DNA of 64,000 bases from Monilinia fructicola (taxonomy: Eukaryota; Ascomycota; Leotiomycetes; Helotiales; Sclerotiniaceae): NCBI GenBank assembly GCA_008692225.1, contig VICG01000004.1, positions 496,501-560,500 of the forward strand, read 5' to 3'. Below the pieces are notes generated by a model, which saw nothing but the letters and a program-made list of their open reading frames with translations, was not told where the DNA came from and ran no database searches. The translations under genes were made by a program, and so were the position numbers. Numbering within the stretch: position 1 is the stretch's first letter; the number at the start of each line of letters is the position of its first letter. Positions 1-11,970 of the stretch are shown here, in pieces.

Positions 1-954
1 GGACTTAAGGTTCTTCGAGTTTGGGGCTTTAATGATGTCACTACAGCACAAGGTTCTGGTTCCGTTTGGTATCAATCTTTTATTCCGGGACAGGCGCCAG
101 TTATTAACACTGGTACCAATGGTCTCCAGCGACTCGACTATGTTGTTACAATCGGCTCAAGCTCATGGAATCAGTCTCATCATTAACTTTGTCAACAACT
201 GGAGCGATTACGGGGGAATGCAAGCCTATGCTACGTACTACAACATTTCAACCACGGAATGGTATACAAATGAAGCAGCTCAAGCTCAGTATAAAGCATA
301 TATCGCAGCAGTAGTAGCTCGTTACAAGACAAACACCGCAATCTTTTCTTGGGAACTTGCCAATGAGCCTAGATGTACTGGGTGTGCTACATCCGTCATC
401 ACAAACTGGGCCACGAGTATATCGAAATATATCAAATCTCTCGACGCCAACCATATGGTATCAGTGGGTGATGAAGGATTTGGTCTCACGGTTGCAAACG
501 ACACATCCTATCCATTTACATCAGGTCCAGGAACATGGTTCACAGATCTTCTTGCAATTCCCACCATTGATTTTTCTACTATTCATTTATACCCCACTTC
601 ATGGGGAGAAGTTGATTCTTGGGGATCTTCATGGATTTCTAGTCATGCTAATGTCACTGCCGCTGCTGGAAAGCCACTTATTTTGGAAGAATATGGCTCA
701 CAAACTCATCTCAATGAATTACCTTGGCAAGGAACCGTTCTCAGTACTGCAACTGCTGGAAGTATGTACTGGCAATATGGTGATACCCTTTCGACGGGAA
801 AGACTTCGGATGATGGTAACACGATTTATTACGGAACAGATGAGTACACAACATTGGTAAGTTGAGAACTGGAAATTTATGATGATTTTTTTAACTAATG
901 TGAGAACAGGTCACTAACCATGCTGCTGCGTTGAACGCGAAAGCTGTTCCGTGA
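1..954 (+). CDS. Mannan endo-1,4-beta-mannosidase, GH5 family (5' end outside window)
   Basis: Secreted-type endo-beta-mannanase that would cut the backbone of mannan and galactomannan in plant cell walls. The window opens inside the gene. The first frame reads [15 protein letters not shown], a GH5 beta-strand signature. Further on, WELANEPRC holds the general acid/base Glu of the NEP motif, LHLYPTSWG follows, and LILEEYGSQ holds the nucleophile Glu. The last intron runs 857-909 (GTAAGT...CAG) and the final exon ends ALNAKAVP before TGA at 952-954. The frame changes once: LQRLDYVV is in frame 1, whereas [18 protein letters not shown] is in frame 2. One extra A at about position 148 explains this, and no intron fits. 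About 300 codons are visible. The signal peptide and any binding module lie upstream of the window. Family assignment is firm; the single-base break is probably a sequence error. Confidence 0.9.
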
Positions 955-1099
955 GGAAGAGGCATTCTGAAAAGTTGAGAAGTATCAAATAAAAATGAAA
1001 GGGAAAGAATTCGGGGTTGTACATAGCTTGCTCAGCTGTAGATAAACATCAGTTATAGGGACATGTGCATTTCACTGCTCTACATCACAAACCCTTTAG

Positions 1100-1727
1100 T
1101 CACCCACCTGCCTTGGCTTTTCCGGGTCTGACCATCATGCACTCTACAAAATCTCCCTTTCCCTCCACCGGAACCACCAATCGTCCCTTTTCCTCAAAAC
1201 CAAAGTACTCATAAATCCCCTTCCCCACCGGACTAGCCTCCAAGTAGGTTTCAACCGCCTCCGCATCTGCCCTCTCCAATCCCCATCTCATTAACTTCCC
1301 CGCTGCCCCTTTACCCTGCCACTCTGGTATTGTAGCCACGAGCTCCAGATACCAATGTTTTCTCTCCCCCATAATCTCCCATCTTCTCTCAATCAATGTC
1401 CCAAAAAAGTGATTCGCTACTCCCACATCACATCCCTCAGGCCATTCGGGTAAATCGCCAACGGTGGATACTGGTGCGGAAGTATCGTTCCATTTTGCAT
1501 AAGAGATTATTTCTTGGTCTGGAGAGGACGCATCATAGATGCAGAGGAAGTGGGATGAGGGGTCGCGGATTTCCGACAGAATAGAGCTGTACCACCAATT
1601 CCAGGCGGTGGATGTAGTACGCGGAAAGCAGAGGAGAGAGATCTCATCGCGGTCGAAAGCGGAGAAATATATGTTTGTTAGGTCTGTGGCATCAGATTGC
1701 GGTTGCGGACCGGAGCGCGAGTGTCAT
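1100..1727 (-). CDS. GNAT-family N-acetyltransferase, single-base frameshift near its start
   Basis: GNAT-fold protein that would transfer acetyl from acetyl-CoA to an amine; the substrate cannot be predicted. About 208 residues once one base is discounted, usual for stand-alone fungal GNATs. Motif A is clear: LELVATIPEWQGKGAAGKLM, with the Q/RxxGxG/A acetyl-CoA loop in QGKGAAG, followed by YLEASPVGKGIYEYFGFEE (motif B). The N-terminal half, with FDRDEISLLCFPRTTSTAWNW and WNDTSAPVSTVGDLPEWPEG, reads in the same frame up to SDATDLTNIYFSAF. The start MTLALRSATA is one frame away, so one extra A (sense strand) lies near 1697. The start chosen is the ATG at 1727. The gene converges on the mannanase with only about 145 bp between stops. 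Confidence 0.75.
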
Positions 1728-2486
1728 GGTGGATTTGGGAGCTGGGAGTGCAGGGTAAAATGTTGATCTCAGGGTGAGGCTGTGAGGATTGGAGAAGTAA
1801 GACACAACTCTGTGTTTTGTAATTGAGGTATCGGCCTGTAAAAAAATCATGAATGTTTTATGTGACTACGAGATATATATTATAAGGACGAAAGTCTTTC
1901 GTCACTGTCGTCGCCGGCGCGAGTCAGCATTCATTCTGTACATTGGTTTAGAACTAATTTGTCATCACTGGTTTCACCCTAGGTTCTCTTTTAACCCTGC
2001 AGCCACACTTCACACTCTCTCACTTAGATCTTTATACACATACATTTGAATTTGTTTTCAACATTCAACATTTCATTGAAAATCTTCATTCAAGATCCTA
2101 AAAATAACGATCAATCTAACGGTTCAGTCTAGAATGTGTGCCGCCTCCGAATAGAATGCGGGGGCCCCGCAGTGACGGATGACCTTTAGGCTTTCAGACC
2201 AAGTGTTTGTCTTATTCTCAATTTACCGACAACTTATCCGAAAGTATATCGGAATTTCGCCTCGTCCTCCGTTTCACAATTGTGGATTTGATTAGGCTCG
2301 TTAGACCTCATATATCGTTGGAGGAAAAATTGCCTCCCAAGCTTGAGGCCACATTTTATTCCTTCAGTTGTCCTTATCCTCTCTGTTCCACTTTAATTTC
2401 TCGATACTTCCTTCTAGCGAATTCTTCCTTCAAGTGTCCAGTTTTTGTTTTGATTGTTTCGATTTCGTCAAGAAATCAAAGCGAGG
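1728..2486. other. Intergenic, divergent promoter region
   Basis: No gene is recognised. This stretch separates the GNAT gene (minus) from the secreted-protein gene (plus) and should hold both promoters. The last 200 bp before 2487 are pyrimidine-rich, common upstream of fungal starts. No clear TATA box or known operator was found. Confidence 0.5.
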
Positions 2487-3125
2487 ATGAAAGTTCTTTT
2501 TGCTTTTGCTGCGTTGTATCCCGTGTTTCTTTTGTCATCCGCGAAGACGGTGCTCGATGTTGAACCGATATACATCGGCGATGTGTTCTACCCACCTTCC
2601 ATGTACTTCCTCGCCTGGACACCGCCAATCCCATCCAGCTCCAAAGAATTAGCTGGATCATCACAGTCAGCAACACCGGAATGGTGTAGGAACGCAGTCG
2701 ACGTATCCAATGGTGCCAACTTTTCCATTGCTCATCCCCAATTCACCCGAGGAAATCTCACAAATCTGCGATTCCACAATTACTTCTCGGAAGGTGCATA
2801 TATTGAGAGAAATGGAAAAAGATGGGGAGAATGTTACATTACACCTGAGAGTGGAGACATCGGGGGATGTGGCAACGGAGATCGTTGGTTTGGCTGGGGG
2901 AAACGAACATGGAGTTGCTGGCCGGTTATAGAGGATATCTTGCCTCACCATAACATTGCGTACGAACCGGAAAATGTGGATATTGGGAGCATTTTGAGTT
3001 TTAGTGTTGGGAGTGGTTATACTGGAGCGATGGAACGAGTTGCACGTGCTCAAGAAACTGGCAAACCGATGGGCAGCGGGGTGAAGGAGGCATTCACGGC
3101 AGTCATGACGGGGTCGAATTATTGA
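2487..3125 (+). CDS. Predicted secreted protein with four cysteines, unknown function
   Basis: I do not recognise the family. The product is 212 residues. It opens with a textbook signal peptide (MKVLFAFAALYPVFLLSSA) that would direct it to the secretory pathway. The mature part has four Cys, in EWCRNAV, GECYITP, GGCGNGD and SCWPVIE, enough for two disulfides. It is rich in Trp, Gly and Tyr (NGDRWFGWGKRTWSCW) and has N-glycosylation sequons NFS and NLT. No catalytic motif is evident. The ATG at 2487 is preferred over an in-frame start 33 bp upstream because only the shorter form begins with the hydrophobic signal. A single exon with no breaks. Size, secretion and even Cys number are compatible with an apoplastic protein or effector, but that is inference. 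Confidence 0.65.
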   Translation: MKVLFAFAALYPVFLLSSAKTVLDVEPIYIGDVFYPPSMYFLAWTPPIPSSSKELAGSSQSATPEWCRNAVDVSNGANFSIAHPQFTRGNLTNLRFHNYFSEGAYIERNGKRWGECYITPESGDIGGCGNGDRWFGWGKRTWSCWPVIEDILPHHNIAYEPENVDIGSILSFSVGSGYTGAMERVARAQETGKPMGSGVKEAFTAVMTGSNY

Positions 3126-6100
3126 ATGAAAGCTTGTTTTTTGATTTTGCGGTACAATGCTTCGCTTTGCTATGCCTCTATTCATCCTCTTAACCACAAC
3201 GCTTTGTCAACCTTTGAGGCGGCATCTAGGTTGTATCTTTATACCGGCCTTCTCCCTGCCCCCAGCTTAACCATTGTTCTATACGTCCGCAGCTATTACA
3301 CCCCAGAAAACTCGAATCCTTAATTTCCCCTCTCAGGGTATTCTGAAAGTTGAGTTCGGACCCGTTAGGAAGCTTCGAAAGTAATCTATGAAGGCCAGCA
3401 TCATCAGGATACAGCTTATCAATTTCAGCGCTTTATGATTTTCTTCAATGATGCCATACTCATATATTTGAGGACTTGAGAAAAATATTTAGTTGGGAAC
3501 TTGCAGAATCACATTGAATTCCTTTGTTATGATAAAGTTTCATTGAGGAAAGTACCTTGTAGACTATTTAATAAACCGAGTGGTAAAAGATGAAAGTACT
3601 TTTGCTCTTTTCATATAAGTCACGTCAAGCTCATTCGAACCCGGATTGGATCGAAGATACTGAAATTGGCAAGCAAGATTGCGATTGAGTGCAATTCTCC
3701 CTGGACACCGTTTGCCATCTAGCAGACTTGGGAATTGAATATGAAACATGCACGAGAAATCTTGTGTCTGCAACTCCCGAATTTTAGGTGAATTCAGGAG
3801 TGGAAATTTGATCATAACATCAGTCATACCTATCAAACAAGATTTCCCGAGAAAGACCGCTACGGATTCCTTTCCTCGCAGTAGATTTTGGACCTGAGAA
3901 GCAAGACCGTGTGGTATTGGTTCAATGATCACGCGATTGAGCAAGGTGATCAATCACCAAGTTTTTTTAGTAGAATCAGAGGAACAGACTCTGCATCTTG
4001 AACCAATGAAGATTGGCCAGCAACGCAGTCTTTGAAGTTCATTGTTAATACAGTCCATTACTAATGAGAAAATTCCCTACCAATCTCACACAATATTTCT
4101 AAGTCATGATGGTGGTGTTTCAAACCAAATATCCAGGCAAGACCATTTGAATCTACCGGCTTTCCCAGGTGTCTAAATATCGTTGTTCTTTCGTCCCCAA
4201 ACCACCCCCGACAGATAACTATTCGTCTAGAAGTCACCGATTCCCGCTCCTTCATTCTCGTTTAAGGGGTACGCTGAAATAACTTCTTGATCATCCGATG
4301 GGAAAGCGTTGAGGTTTAGGTGAGTAGAAGTACACCGCGCTAATCATTCAAAAAGAATTCTAGAAGGCGGGGAGATGCGTCAATATATGATCGGCTCATA
4401 GCCCTCTATGAATCTCTCGATGTAGCTTTTCGCCGGAGGTTGAAGCCGGATACAACCTTCTGTCAGCCTTAGCGATCAACATCTGGCGCGTAAAGTCCCC
4501 CAATAGCGCTGTAGTACTACGCTCATTAAAGAATTCATGTCAAAGCTGCGCAAACTTCCCGAACCAGAAATTACTTTGATTATATCGAAGATACTGCACC
4601 CTACATGATATGAAACTTGCACCCCTCCAAGATGTTTCATTGCTTTTTTTTCTACCCACTCTCCCCACAATTATACTCAGGCAAATCCCCATAGCTTCTG
4701 TTATATTTCCTTAACAATCTCACCTACGCGTCCTTTTGACAAACTTCCAGTTCAAGACTCCTCTACTTTCAACATCAACGAGATGTTACTCATCCTTAAC
4801 ACAATCTCCAGTTAACCTATTGCGCATTATCCTCCGTGTAGATCTTCTGTTGGATCGGTTGACACATAGATTTCCCACCAGATTCTGCTGCTTGACTCGG
4901 AAGTGCTACCATTTGTGCCTTGAAGAGATACTGCGAAGTTCCTTTGACCAATATATTTGCTGTCGAATATCACATATGGAGTTTTTATCATCAATACTCA
5001 TTCTCGTCTCTGCTGATAGTATTATTTCTGCATGCACTATCCATCATTCATCAATAAGTAGTCTTTATCCTTAGAGCCTATTATCTTCAAAATGCCTTGA
5101 TCAACATCTTCCCAAAATTCTTATGGTTGAATGTTCTCAGACCTGCTGCTCAAGTCCTCGGTTAGTTCCACTTCTTCTAGACTGGGTGCTTTTGAACATT
5201 TCCCATAAGCTCTTTAACTTTCATTCAATCGTATAGAGGTATTATTGCGAAACTTTATTCTGAATGTTGAATATCAATTGATTTTCATATTCACTGTTTA
5301 CGACTGGAAACAGAACGGTAGGTATGTCCTGACATATTAGGCGCCACTAGATCTTGTTCCCTCAACTCATCGGTATCATTTTGGTGCTATAGCACAAACA
5401 AAAACAACCCACAGTTGCTGGCTTTTAAATCTGTCCACTATGGACATATCCTACGGAATACCTCTGGCGCTCCACAAAGTGAGTTCAAGCTCCACAATCT
5501 ACCTTCGAGTTGACAATGTATCATCACAAACTGCATGTTTATTCCCCCTCACTACTGTGTTCGGAGGGGAATGATAATATTTCCATTCAAGTGCTTCAAA
5601 GGTAGCTCTCACTTCAACCCGTGCATGAGAAAGCTTAAGAAGCATGACTATTACAGAGGAAAATATTGGGGTGATCTTCCTCCTCGTGCTACACAGGCCT
5701 CCTTCTATCCAAAAGATTCTCTCAGGCTCTAAGAAACAATCCAGGAGGCAGAGTGACTCTGAAATCAAAGCCTCTCTAGCTACCATCAGAGAACCACCAG
5801 TGAACCGAATTTCAGACAACATAATTCCCAATATATAGATGATTGACAATAACAATCTCGTATAGTCCCAAGTTAAGACGCCATTGCTAATGGTGTACAC
5901 CTACACAGAGAGCCAAAGGGGCATGCAATCTATGATAATAACAGAGCGGATATCAAATCTCTTCGAGCAGTTCCTGCACAGTATCTCCTTCAATCGGTTC
6001 ATCATATTGCAAGCCAAATGCAGAGCGCAATATTATAACTCCTCGTAACTTATATGCAAATTGGGCCAGCGAACAAGAAGAGCTGTGGACGCGCACTCAA

Positions 6101-7027
6101 CAACTACCCTTAGAGTGAGCAAGGCCAATCAATCAGTAAGTCGCTGCGTCGTTCCACTGAAGATACCAATAGCCGTGATACTTGCTTAACCCCGTACGCG
6201 CATATATCAGCAAATCATTCACCATCTCCTCTTCCACGAATGGGGAATCCCCCGTCCATCTCCAGACGCGGGTGGATACCATAAAGAGAGGGATGGTCCA
6301 CCATCCACCCTCTCTCTGACCGCTTGAGCGCTCGACTTACAAAATCGTTCCGGCCAAATGCGGGAGTCTCGGTGTCTCCAAGTAGGGATGTGGAACTTGG
6401 CGCGCAAAGTGCAAGGTTCTGACGTATCCATATGGCCACCAGGGGAAGAATCGATACCGAAGAAAGAAAACAACGGTAAAAAGGAAAAAGAGAGAAGAGA
6501 ACAAGAAGACAATTCGTGGGGAGGTGGTGAAAATGGCAGGGATTCGCATTTGAGTGAGAATGGCAACTTCCAACCTGATGTCGCGAATCCGAGATCATGA
6601 TGATGCGAATTCTGCCATCACATGTTCTCCCCCCTTTCCTTGCACTGCCGCCAAAACTCGCTCTCTAGACCCTACCGCTCACGCATATCTTGGAAGGCCC
6701 CAATCTTCCAGCCCCTTGCTTGGCTGTGCAACATTTTTATAGTTCGTAGCGTGTTCAAAACCTCTAGACTCGGGGCTTACATAGACATAGACACAGATGA
6801 AGATTGAACAGCGTGGCTTAGAATTACGTTCTAGGGTGTTGCATAGTATTCACTAAAATGCATGACGCGAAAATCAATATTGCATGGACGGATTAAATTT
6901 ATTTTATTGAAGGATGCGAAACATCCACATCCAAATCCACACGTGGATAACTTTCTGTTTCCGACGTTGGATAGCGTTCCTTTGACCACCGATCCACAGC
7001 TCTCCATCCTCACTGCTGATCTCCATC
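3126..7027. other. 3.9 kb without a recognised gene
   Basis: Several open frames of 60-133 codons occur on both strands but none shows a recognisable domain, convincing start context or intron signals. Composition is ordinary for the window (no RIP-like AT enrichment), so this may be long regulatory sequence, a non-coding transcript, or old decayed coding sequence. The stretch 6240-6600 has three overlapping open frames on one strand and strong strand bias, which argues against any single one being a gene. Confidence 0.5.
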
Positions 7028-7495
7028 ATGTACATCTCCCTGGCTTGGAAGACCGTCGTTCCAATCACCTCGAACGGAAAGCGGTGTTCATTCGCAGAAA
7101 CCCAATGGCACATGTGCATGCATTTCGGTGATGGGATATACGCGTTTAGCGTGAATTCAAAGACTGGAAAGACTGCGGTAAGGTGCCACGACCAATCTTG
7201 CAAGTCAAATAGGGCAGTGCGAACATTCTATTGTGAGGGTGTGCGATATACATGTTGGGGTGCTTTCGCTCACCAGCTTGCGGTAATGCCGCTGCCTTCG
7301 CTTTCGCGAACTTTGCGCCTGGAGTGTCATCTAAATGCAAACAATAATTTCAAGATTGAGAAAGGTACTGGGCCAAGTTATCCGTTGAGTTGCCTGCGCA
7401 TCGCAGAACTTTCACTCCAAGAGGCCATTCTCCTCGCTCAAGCTCGAGTCTGCGACGCGCCATCAGCAGTGTCCGAGATGCCCTCGTCCTTTTGA
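7028..7495 (+). CDS. Unrecognised open frame, 155 codons, doubtful
   Basis: A single open frame from ATG at 7028 to TGA. The translation has nine Cys, several in short spacing (AVRCHDQSCKSNR, RTFYCEGVRYTCWG), but no family is recognised, there is no signal peptide, and no introns are needed. Its 3' end overlaps the 3' end of the DUF3176 gene on the other strand by about 58 bp. It could be a small hypothetical protein or chance. Transcript evidence would decide. Confidence 0.2.
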   Translation: MYISLAWKTVVPITSNGKRCSFAETQWHMCMHFGDGIYAFSVNSKTGKTAVRCHDQSCKSNRAVRTFYCEGVRYTCWGAFAHQLAVMPLPSLSRTLRLECHLNANNNFKIEKGTGPSYPLSCLRIAELSLQEAILLAQARVCDAPSAVSEMPSSF

Positions 7496-9626
7496 ACGAG
7501 TTCTATGCGTGGATCAGGTCCGTTGACGAGAGTAGCGAAAATATCTTTGGAGCTCTGATCCATATCGCTGGTGCAAGCCCCGGATTTATTGAGAAATCCC
7601 GAGTTTGGTCCTCTCATGATCCAGGGCAGCAGCGATGACTTCCACACCGGTACCTTCTGCCTGCTGGTGACCATGACCACCGCAACGAAAAAGACCAGTG
7701 CAAGCGCTGCCAAGGTTGCGGGGAATGCTATCCATGGCCATTGAACGCGCAAGCATGTTGCGTAGTGCAGCACATCTCCGATAGCAGGGCCTGCGTACGT
7801 GCTATTGCCGTGAGTTCGAAGCCAATCTGTCATGATATCGGAAAGATTGGCAAATGTCTCCTGCACGTTCTCGAAATCCACACGGCTGCCGTTGTATAAA
7901 TCTGACAACATCGACGGACCCGACAGGCCAGTTGCTTGCCATGTTCCATTGACCACCATGCCCCCTGTAGGCGTGAGATCGCCCAGAGATTCTTTCCCAC
8001 TAAATGCCCCCAGTCTGGGAAAGTCCCGTTGAACAAGTTCTGCATGAGGTACAAGCAGTTGTGCGAGAGCAAGGATGAGACTAGCTCGTCATCCTCATGC
8101 TCCCAACTGGCAGATGCGTTGTAGCCAAGCCATTGAGAAGAGTCATCAAACTGATAACCCTTCTGGACCAAAGCTTTTTTTTCTGCATCGGACAAACAGT
8201 GTGTGTCAAGCATGCCTATCTCGGTATACGGATTAACTACCCAAGCGCTCGATCCAGAGTTTGATATCACACGTTCCTCCAGTTGGCCTGCGGTTACCGT
8301 TGCATTATATGTGCGAACGCAAGGTTGCATCTCACAGACCGCCACGCCATATCCTCGACAGTGCCACGAATTCGAAGCAGCTGTCGTGTTGCAATCTGTC
8401 CAAGGCGCACCAGTGCTCACATCCGTTTGCATGTCTGACACTATCGTCTTCGGCATCAGAACGATGGCCTTTTCAAAGCCTGGCTTAAATTGAGTACCAT
8501 CATACCAGTGGATTGTTTTTGCCAAAGCCATGTCATCGCTAATGCTCATCGTCACATTTTATCCAATCCGACGTAAAGAACCCCTCATTGGATTGGGAAT
8601 GGATCCCAAGATCTCCGATGTAAAAGCTGGTTGTTATATAGGAGTATAAAACATGCTCTCCAGAACTACAGTCTTCTGTTGTGGGGAGGAGTAGTATAGT
8701 TGACCGATGGATCTTGACAGTCCGTCTTGATCAAGAGCTTGTCAGACCAGTCCTCACAACTATTGCAATATGCCAAGCTTCCATACGGCTGTGAAAATGT
8801 ACAGTTTCCTGTTGAGCACTGCCAGGACAGCAAGTGACTTGGCGTATAAACCGTACTGTAAACAGCCGCATGGGGACTAGTACCATCATGCATAAAGATC
8901 AAGCATGTTTGTGGCGCGGTAATGTAGCGTTTTGAGTGAGTAGCCTCACGCTACAATCATACGGCGAAACTAGCTGCTGAACAAAGGGATCAATCGCAAT
9001 AGCACCTATCAATAACGCAGCACCAAGTGCTGTCAGTGGGTGTCGAACGTTTTCCGAACACAGCAACTGAATGGAGCCCCATGGTCCCCGAGTAGCTCTG
9101 TCAAAGCGGACCAGATCGTAAAGGGGCGATCGCAAGAAAACCAACTCCATTGAAGTTGTCCAATACAAGAGGCGACGACAAACGTTAGACATGTTTTTAA
9201 TACAAGACTGTAGATTGATAGGAGTGTGTTGATTGATATCCGAAAGGGCCATTGTGGTATTGGCTGTCCGGCATGGGGATAGAGCGTTGTGGCGATGATT
9301 ATGGGGCATGCAAGTATGAAAACGCTTGCGATGGATTCAAATCTCCAATGTAGGCAATACTGGGTGAAACCATGATAGGCATGACTGGGGGCGTCTGATA
9401 AAGATGATGAAATCTGTTTGACAGATTCATCTACAGCCTTTTTTCTTGAATCTGAGAAGGAAGAGATGGCGCCAGCTGATGGCGAGCGTTGCACGGTTAC
9501 TCCAGGTTCCGAATCAATCTCGTTTTGTGGAAGGGAGATGTAGGGCTGGGAGTCCGTGCCTAAGTTCTGTGGAGAAGCGCTCATATCACTGAAATCAAGG
9601 TTCGGTAGGCTTTGAGAGTTAGACAT
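7438..9626 (-). pseudogene. DUF3176-family membrane protein, broken by about five frameshifts
   Basis: DUF3176 proteins are fungal multi-pass membrane proteins of unknown function. The N-terminal block shows the family pattern: two hydrophobic segments flanking YPHAGQPIPQWPFRISIN, then SCIGQLQWSWF and SPLYDLVRFDRATRGPWGS. The central block (LSWQCSTGNCTFSQPYGSLA, CEMQPCVRTYNATV) is predicted extracytoplasmic with paired Cys. The C-terminal block ends with a membrane segment and RQKVPVWKSSLLPWIMRG. Five reading-frame changes are needed: near the A4 run at 9137-9140 (-1), near 8913-8920 (-1), at the G4 run 8683-8686 (+1), between about 8555 and 8600 (+1), and at the C5 run 8007-8011 (-1). With so many breaks a true pseudogene is plausible, but other genes here also show homopolymer indels, so consensus error cannot be excluded. 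Confidence 0.75.
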
Positions 9627-10630
9627 CGTACTCTCCGTGCCCGACTCAAAGGATATGGCTAATTGTTAAAATTGGAAAAATCGACGAGAGGATTCTGATG
9701 TTGAGATCGAAATTCAGACTAACTTCGCCTCCATAAGATAGCTAAAATAGATTATCTTCTCCGTCCCCAATTTCCCAGATGTAACAACATTGTGTTGCTA
9801 AGATCCATGTGGTAAGCAGCATCTCCATAAGAGCCCCAGTGACAAGAATGGGGGTCTGACTTCAGGCTCCGTGCTAGGCTCGTACCGTCTAACCAATCGA
9901 AAAGGTAAGAAATTCCTTGACATACTCAAGCTGACCTTCTGCTGGCTCTCGAGAGTCTGAATATGCATAAGTTGAATAAGATTACGGATGTGGCGGCATT
10001 AAACTTATATACAGCCGTTGGGAGCCCCCAAATTATCAACTAGAGGCTTAGGCCCTTGTAGAAACCAACGAAATCCGGGCGTCTAGAGTATGATATCTCA
10101 AGGTCTAGATCATTATGTCTGTTCCGATGGTGAGCAATAAATTGGTAGAGTGTGTTCGAATAGCTGTTGATAAGTCAAAGAGCAAACGGAAGATTAATTT
10201 CTATAAAAAAAGCAATTTCACTCCAAAAATATGTGCGCTAGCGGCCGCATTGACCTAACCTTAACCTAGCTTGTGATGCATGTATGGAGCTTTTGAGTGC
10301 GCTCAAGCTTTATCAGACTTCAGAATTCGGGTGTGGTATGAATGAAGACAGTTGAGGTTAGGTCAGAGTCTTCTAGTCTTTTTCCTTGGTTGAATTATAG
10401 AGTGCTACATCCAACCTACCGTTGATTGATGCTCAATGCTCTGAAGATAAACATACTTTGCATTAACCGTCATAGTAATACTCGTGTATTCAGTCAAATA
10501 TATATGTTTTGGGCGTTGGTTCATCGCCGAAGAGATACGTCGACGGATTTTGAAAGTGGAGGTGAAATGAATAAGTATGGGTACCGGTAGTCCAAAGTCT
10601 AGCACCGCAAATCACTCATTCCAGCCCTTT
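9627..10630. other. Upstream region of the DUF3176 gene
   Basis: No gene is recognised. It contains a pair of 15-bp inverted repeats at about 10251-10265 and 10351-10365, listed separately. The rest shows no motif I can support. Confidence 0.5.
10251..10365. repeat. Short inverted-repeat element, about 115 bp
   Basis: TGACCTAACCTTAAC on the left and GTTGAGGTTAGGTCA on the right are inverted copies with one mismatch, a transition. The arms are about 85 bp apart. This could be a tiny MITE remnant or a protein-binding palindrome. No target-site duplication is obvious. Confidence 0.35.
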
Positions 10631-11700
10631 AGTCCTGAGCCATGACCAATACCATCTCTCTACACTTGACAATCGATTCGGCATTCCCAACAGTCATACC
10701 CTCTCCATCTCCCCTTCATACCCTTCAATTGCTTTCCCTTTACCATCTAATCCACAGTAACCCCAAAAGACAGGAATATACCACAAGAACCAACAAGAAA
10801 GTCCATCTCAACAACAACAATATCTTCAATCCACTTTACTTCGTCGCAACAATCAACAGCATCCTCTCCCTCAACACATATCAATACGCATCCTAAAGCC
10901 CAGGGACCATCCGACTCCCTGTCCTTGATCAAGTTCCAAATCCCAAACGGACACTCACGAATTCCATAATCCAGACGCGTAAGTACACATACACACACAC
11001 ACAAGGAAACACGACAGGGCGCCTCCCCAACCCTCTCTCCCCATCCCATAAAGCGCTCTACACCCCACAAGCAACGAGCCCAAGACGCAGCCTCCGCGCC
11101 GGATGCGAGCAAAACGCCGCACGATCCGCTCCACATTCGTCCGCAGCAAACGCGGGCAAGACTCAACACAGGACGATGGCAGCCGAGGGGAAAACCAAGA
11201 GCACCGCTCGGGACGCCCTGGGTCCCATCGTTTCACGTGGTGGCGCAAAACCCCCGATGCGCGGGCCGTCAATCCCGCCATGCTCTCGCATACCCAAGCC
11301 TCGATCCCTTCCACGGCACACGAGGGAGTCGGACGGAGTCTCGACTGGTAGGTTCCTCTTAACTTGCGACGCACGTGGGATAGATGGCACGACAGGAAAA
11401 CAGACCAAGCCATCCACCACGGATCCAGACTCTGAACTATTAGCAAAAATAGCCTGGCCATCCACGAGGTAGTCGACCTTTCGAAGCCACGATAGGCAAG
11501 AAGAAGAAGAAGAAGATGTAAAATCCATAAAGATATTCTCGCCGATTGGTGTCGCAGCAGGATCTTTGATGCTCTACGCGTCAAGAGGTTACGAAGATGC
11601 AAACAAATCAGACAATCCGGATGTGAATAGGTAGCGACAATACGAGGACGCGGCAAGAGCACGTCATGAGCAGCGACGAGGACAACATTGTGACGATAAA
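10631..11700. other. GC-richer stretch with long open frames on both strands, unresolved
   Basis: Between about 10.9 and 11.5 kb the sequence is GC-richer than its surroundings and stays open in several frames on both strands, the longest being 235 codons on the minus strand. None gives a recognisable domain, and the translations are arginine-, serine- and proline-rich, as expected of GC-rich non-coding DNA. A CA microsatellite lies at about 10982-11003 and a GAA run at about 11500. A real gene with introns may be present, but I cannot choose a strand. Confidence 0.3.
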
Positions 11701-11970
11701 AGCTGCTGTCGATACATCGGTCTGTTGCAGCCAGGACTACAATCTCTCCGCCATGAAATTGGTAAAGTATAATAGGACTCTATGAAGGGCATCCTATTCG
11801 CTGATTTGATTTCGAGAAATGCGACGGAAGATTGATATCTAGATTGTACATTTTGCTACCCTTGTGTGTGTCACTCCTTTATTGATTGATGGAAAACGTA
11901 ATCATCATAGTTCATAGGATCCTGCGCTGTGGACTGTCCACATCTCCAAGTTGGCCCTATCCTGCATTCC

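Noticed and set aside
3630..3650. tRNA B-box-like sequence (reverse complement GGGTTCGAATGAG)
   Set aside because: The T-arm does not pair, and no A box or acceptor stem is found at a suitable distance.
3564..3953. 129-codon minus-strand open frame
   Set aside because: No recognised family, no signal peptide or intron structure; within chance length for 4 kb of gene-free DNA.
5499..5900. 133-codon minus-strand frame with a hydrophobic N-terminal segment
   Set aside because: The hydrophobic stretch alone is weak evidence; the rest resembles no family and another frame is open beside it.
6215..6598. Three overlapping minus-strand frames of 78-127 codons
   Set aside because: Several frames of the same strand open together, the pattern of biased composition rather than of one gene.
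10955..11662. 235-codon minus-strand open frame
   Set aside because: Lies in a GC-rich stretch open in several frames on both strands; composition is Arg/Ser/Pro-rich and no domain is visible.
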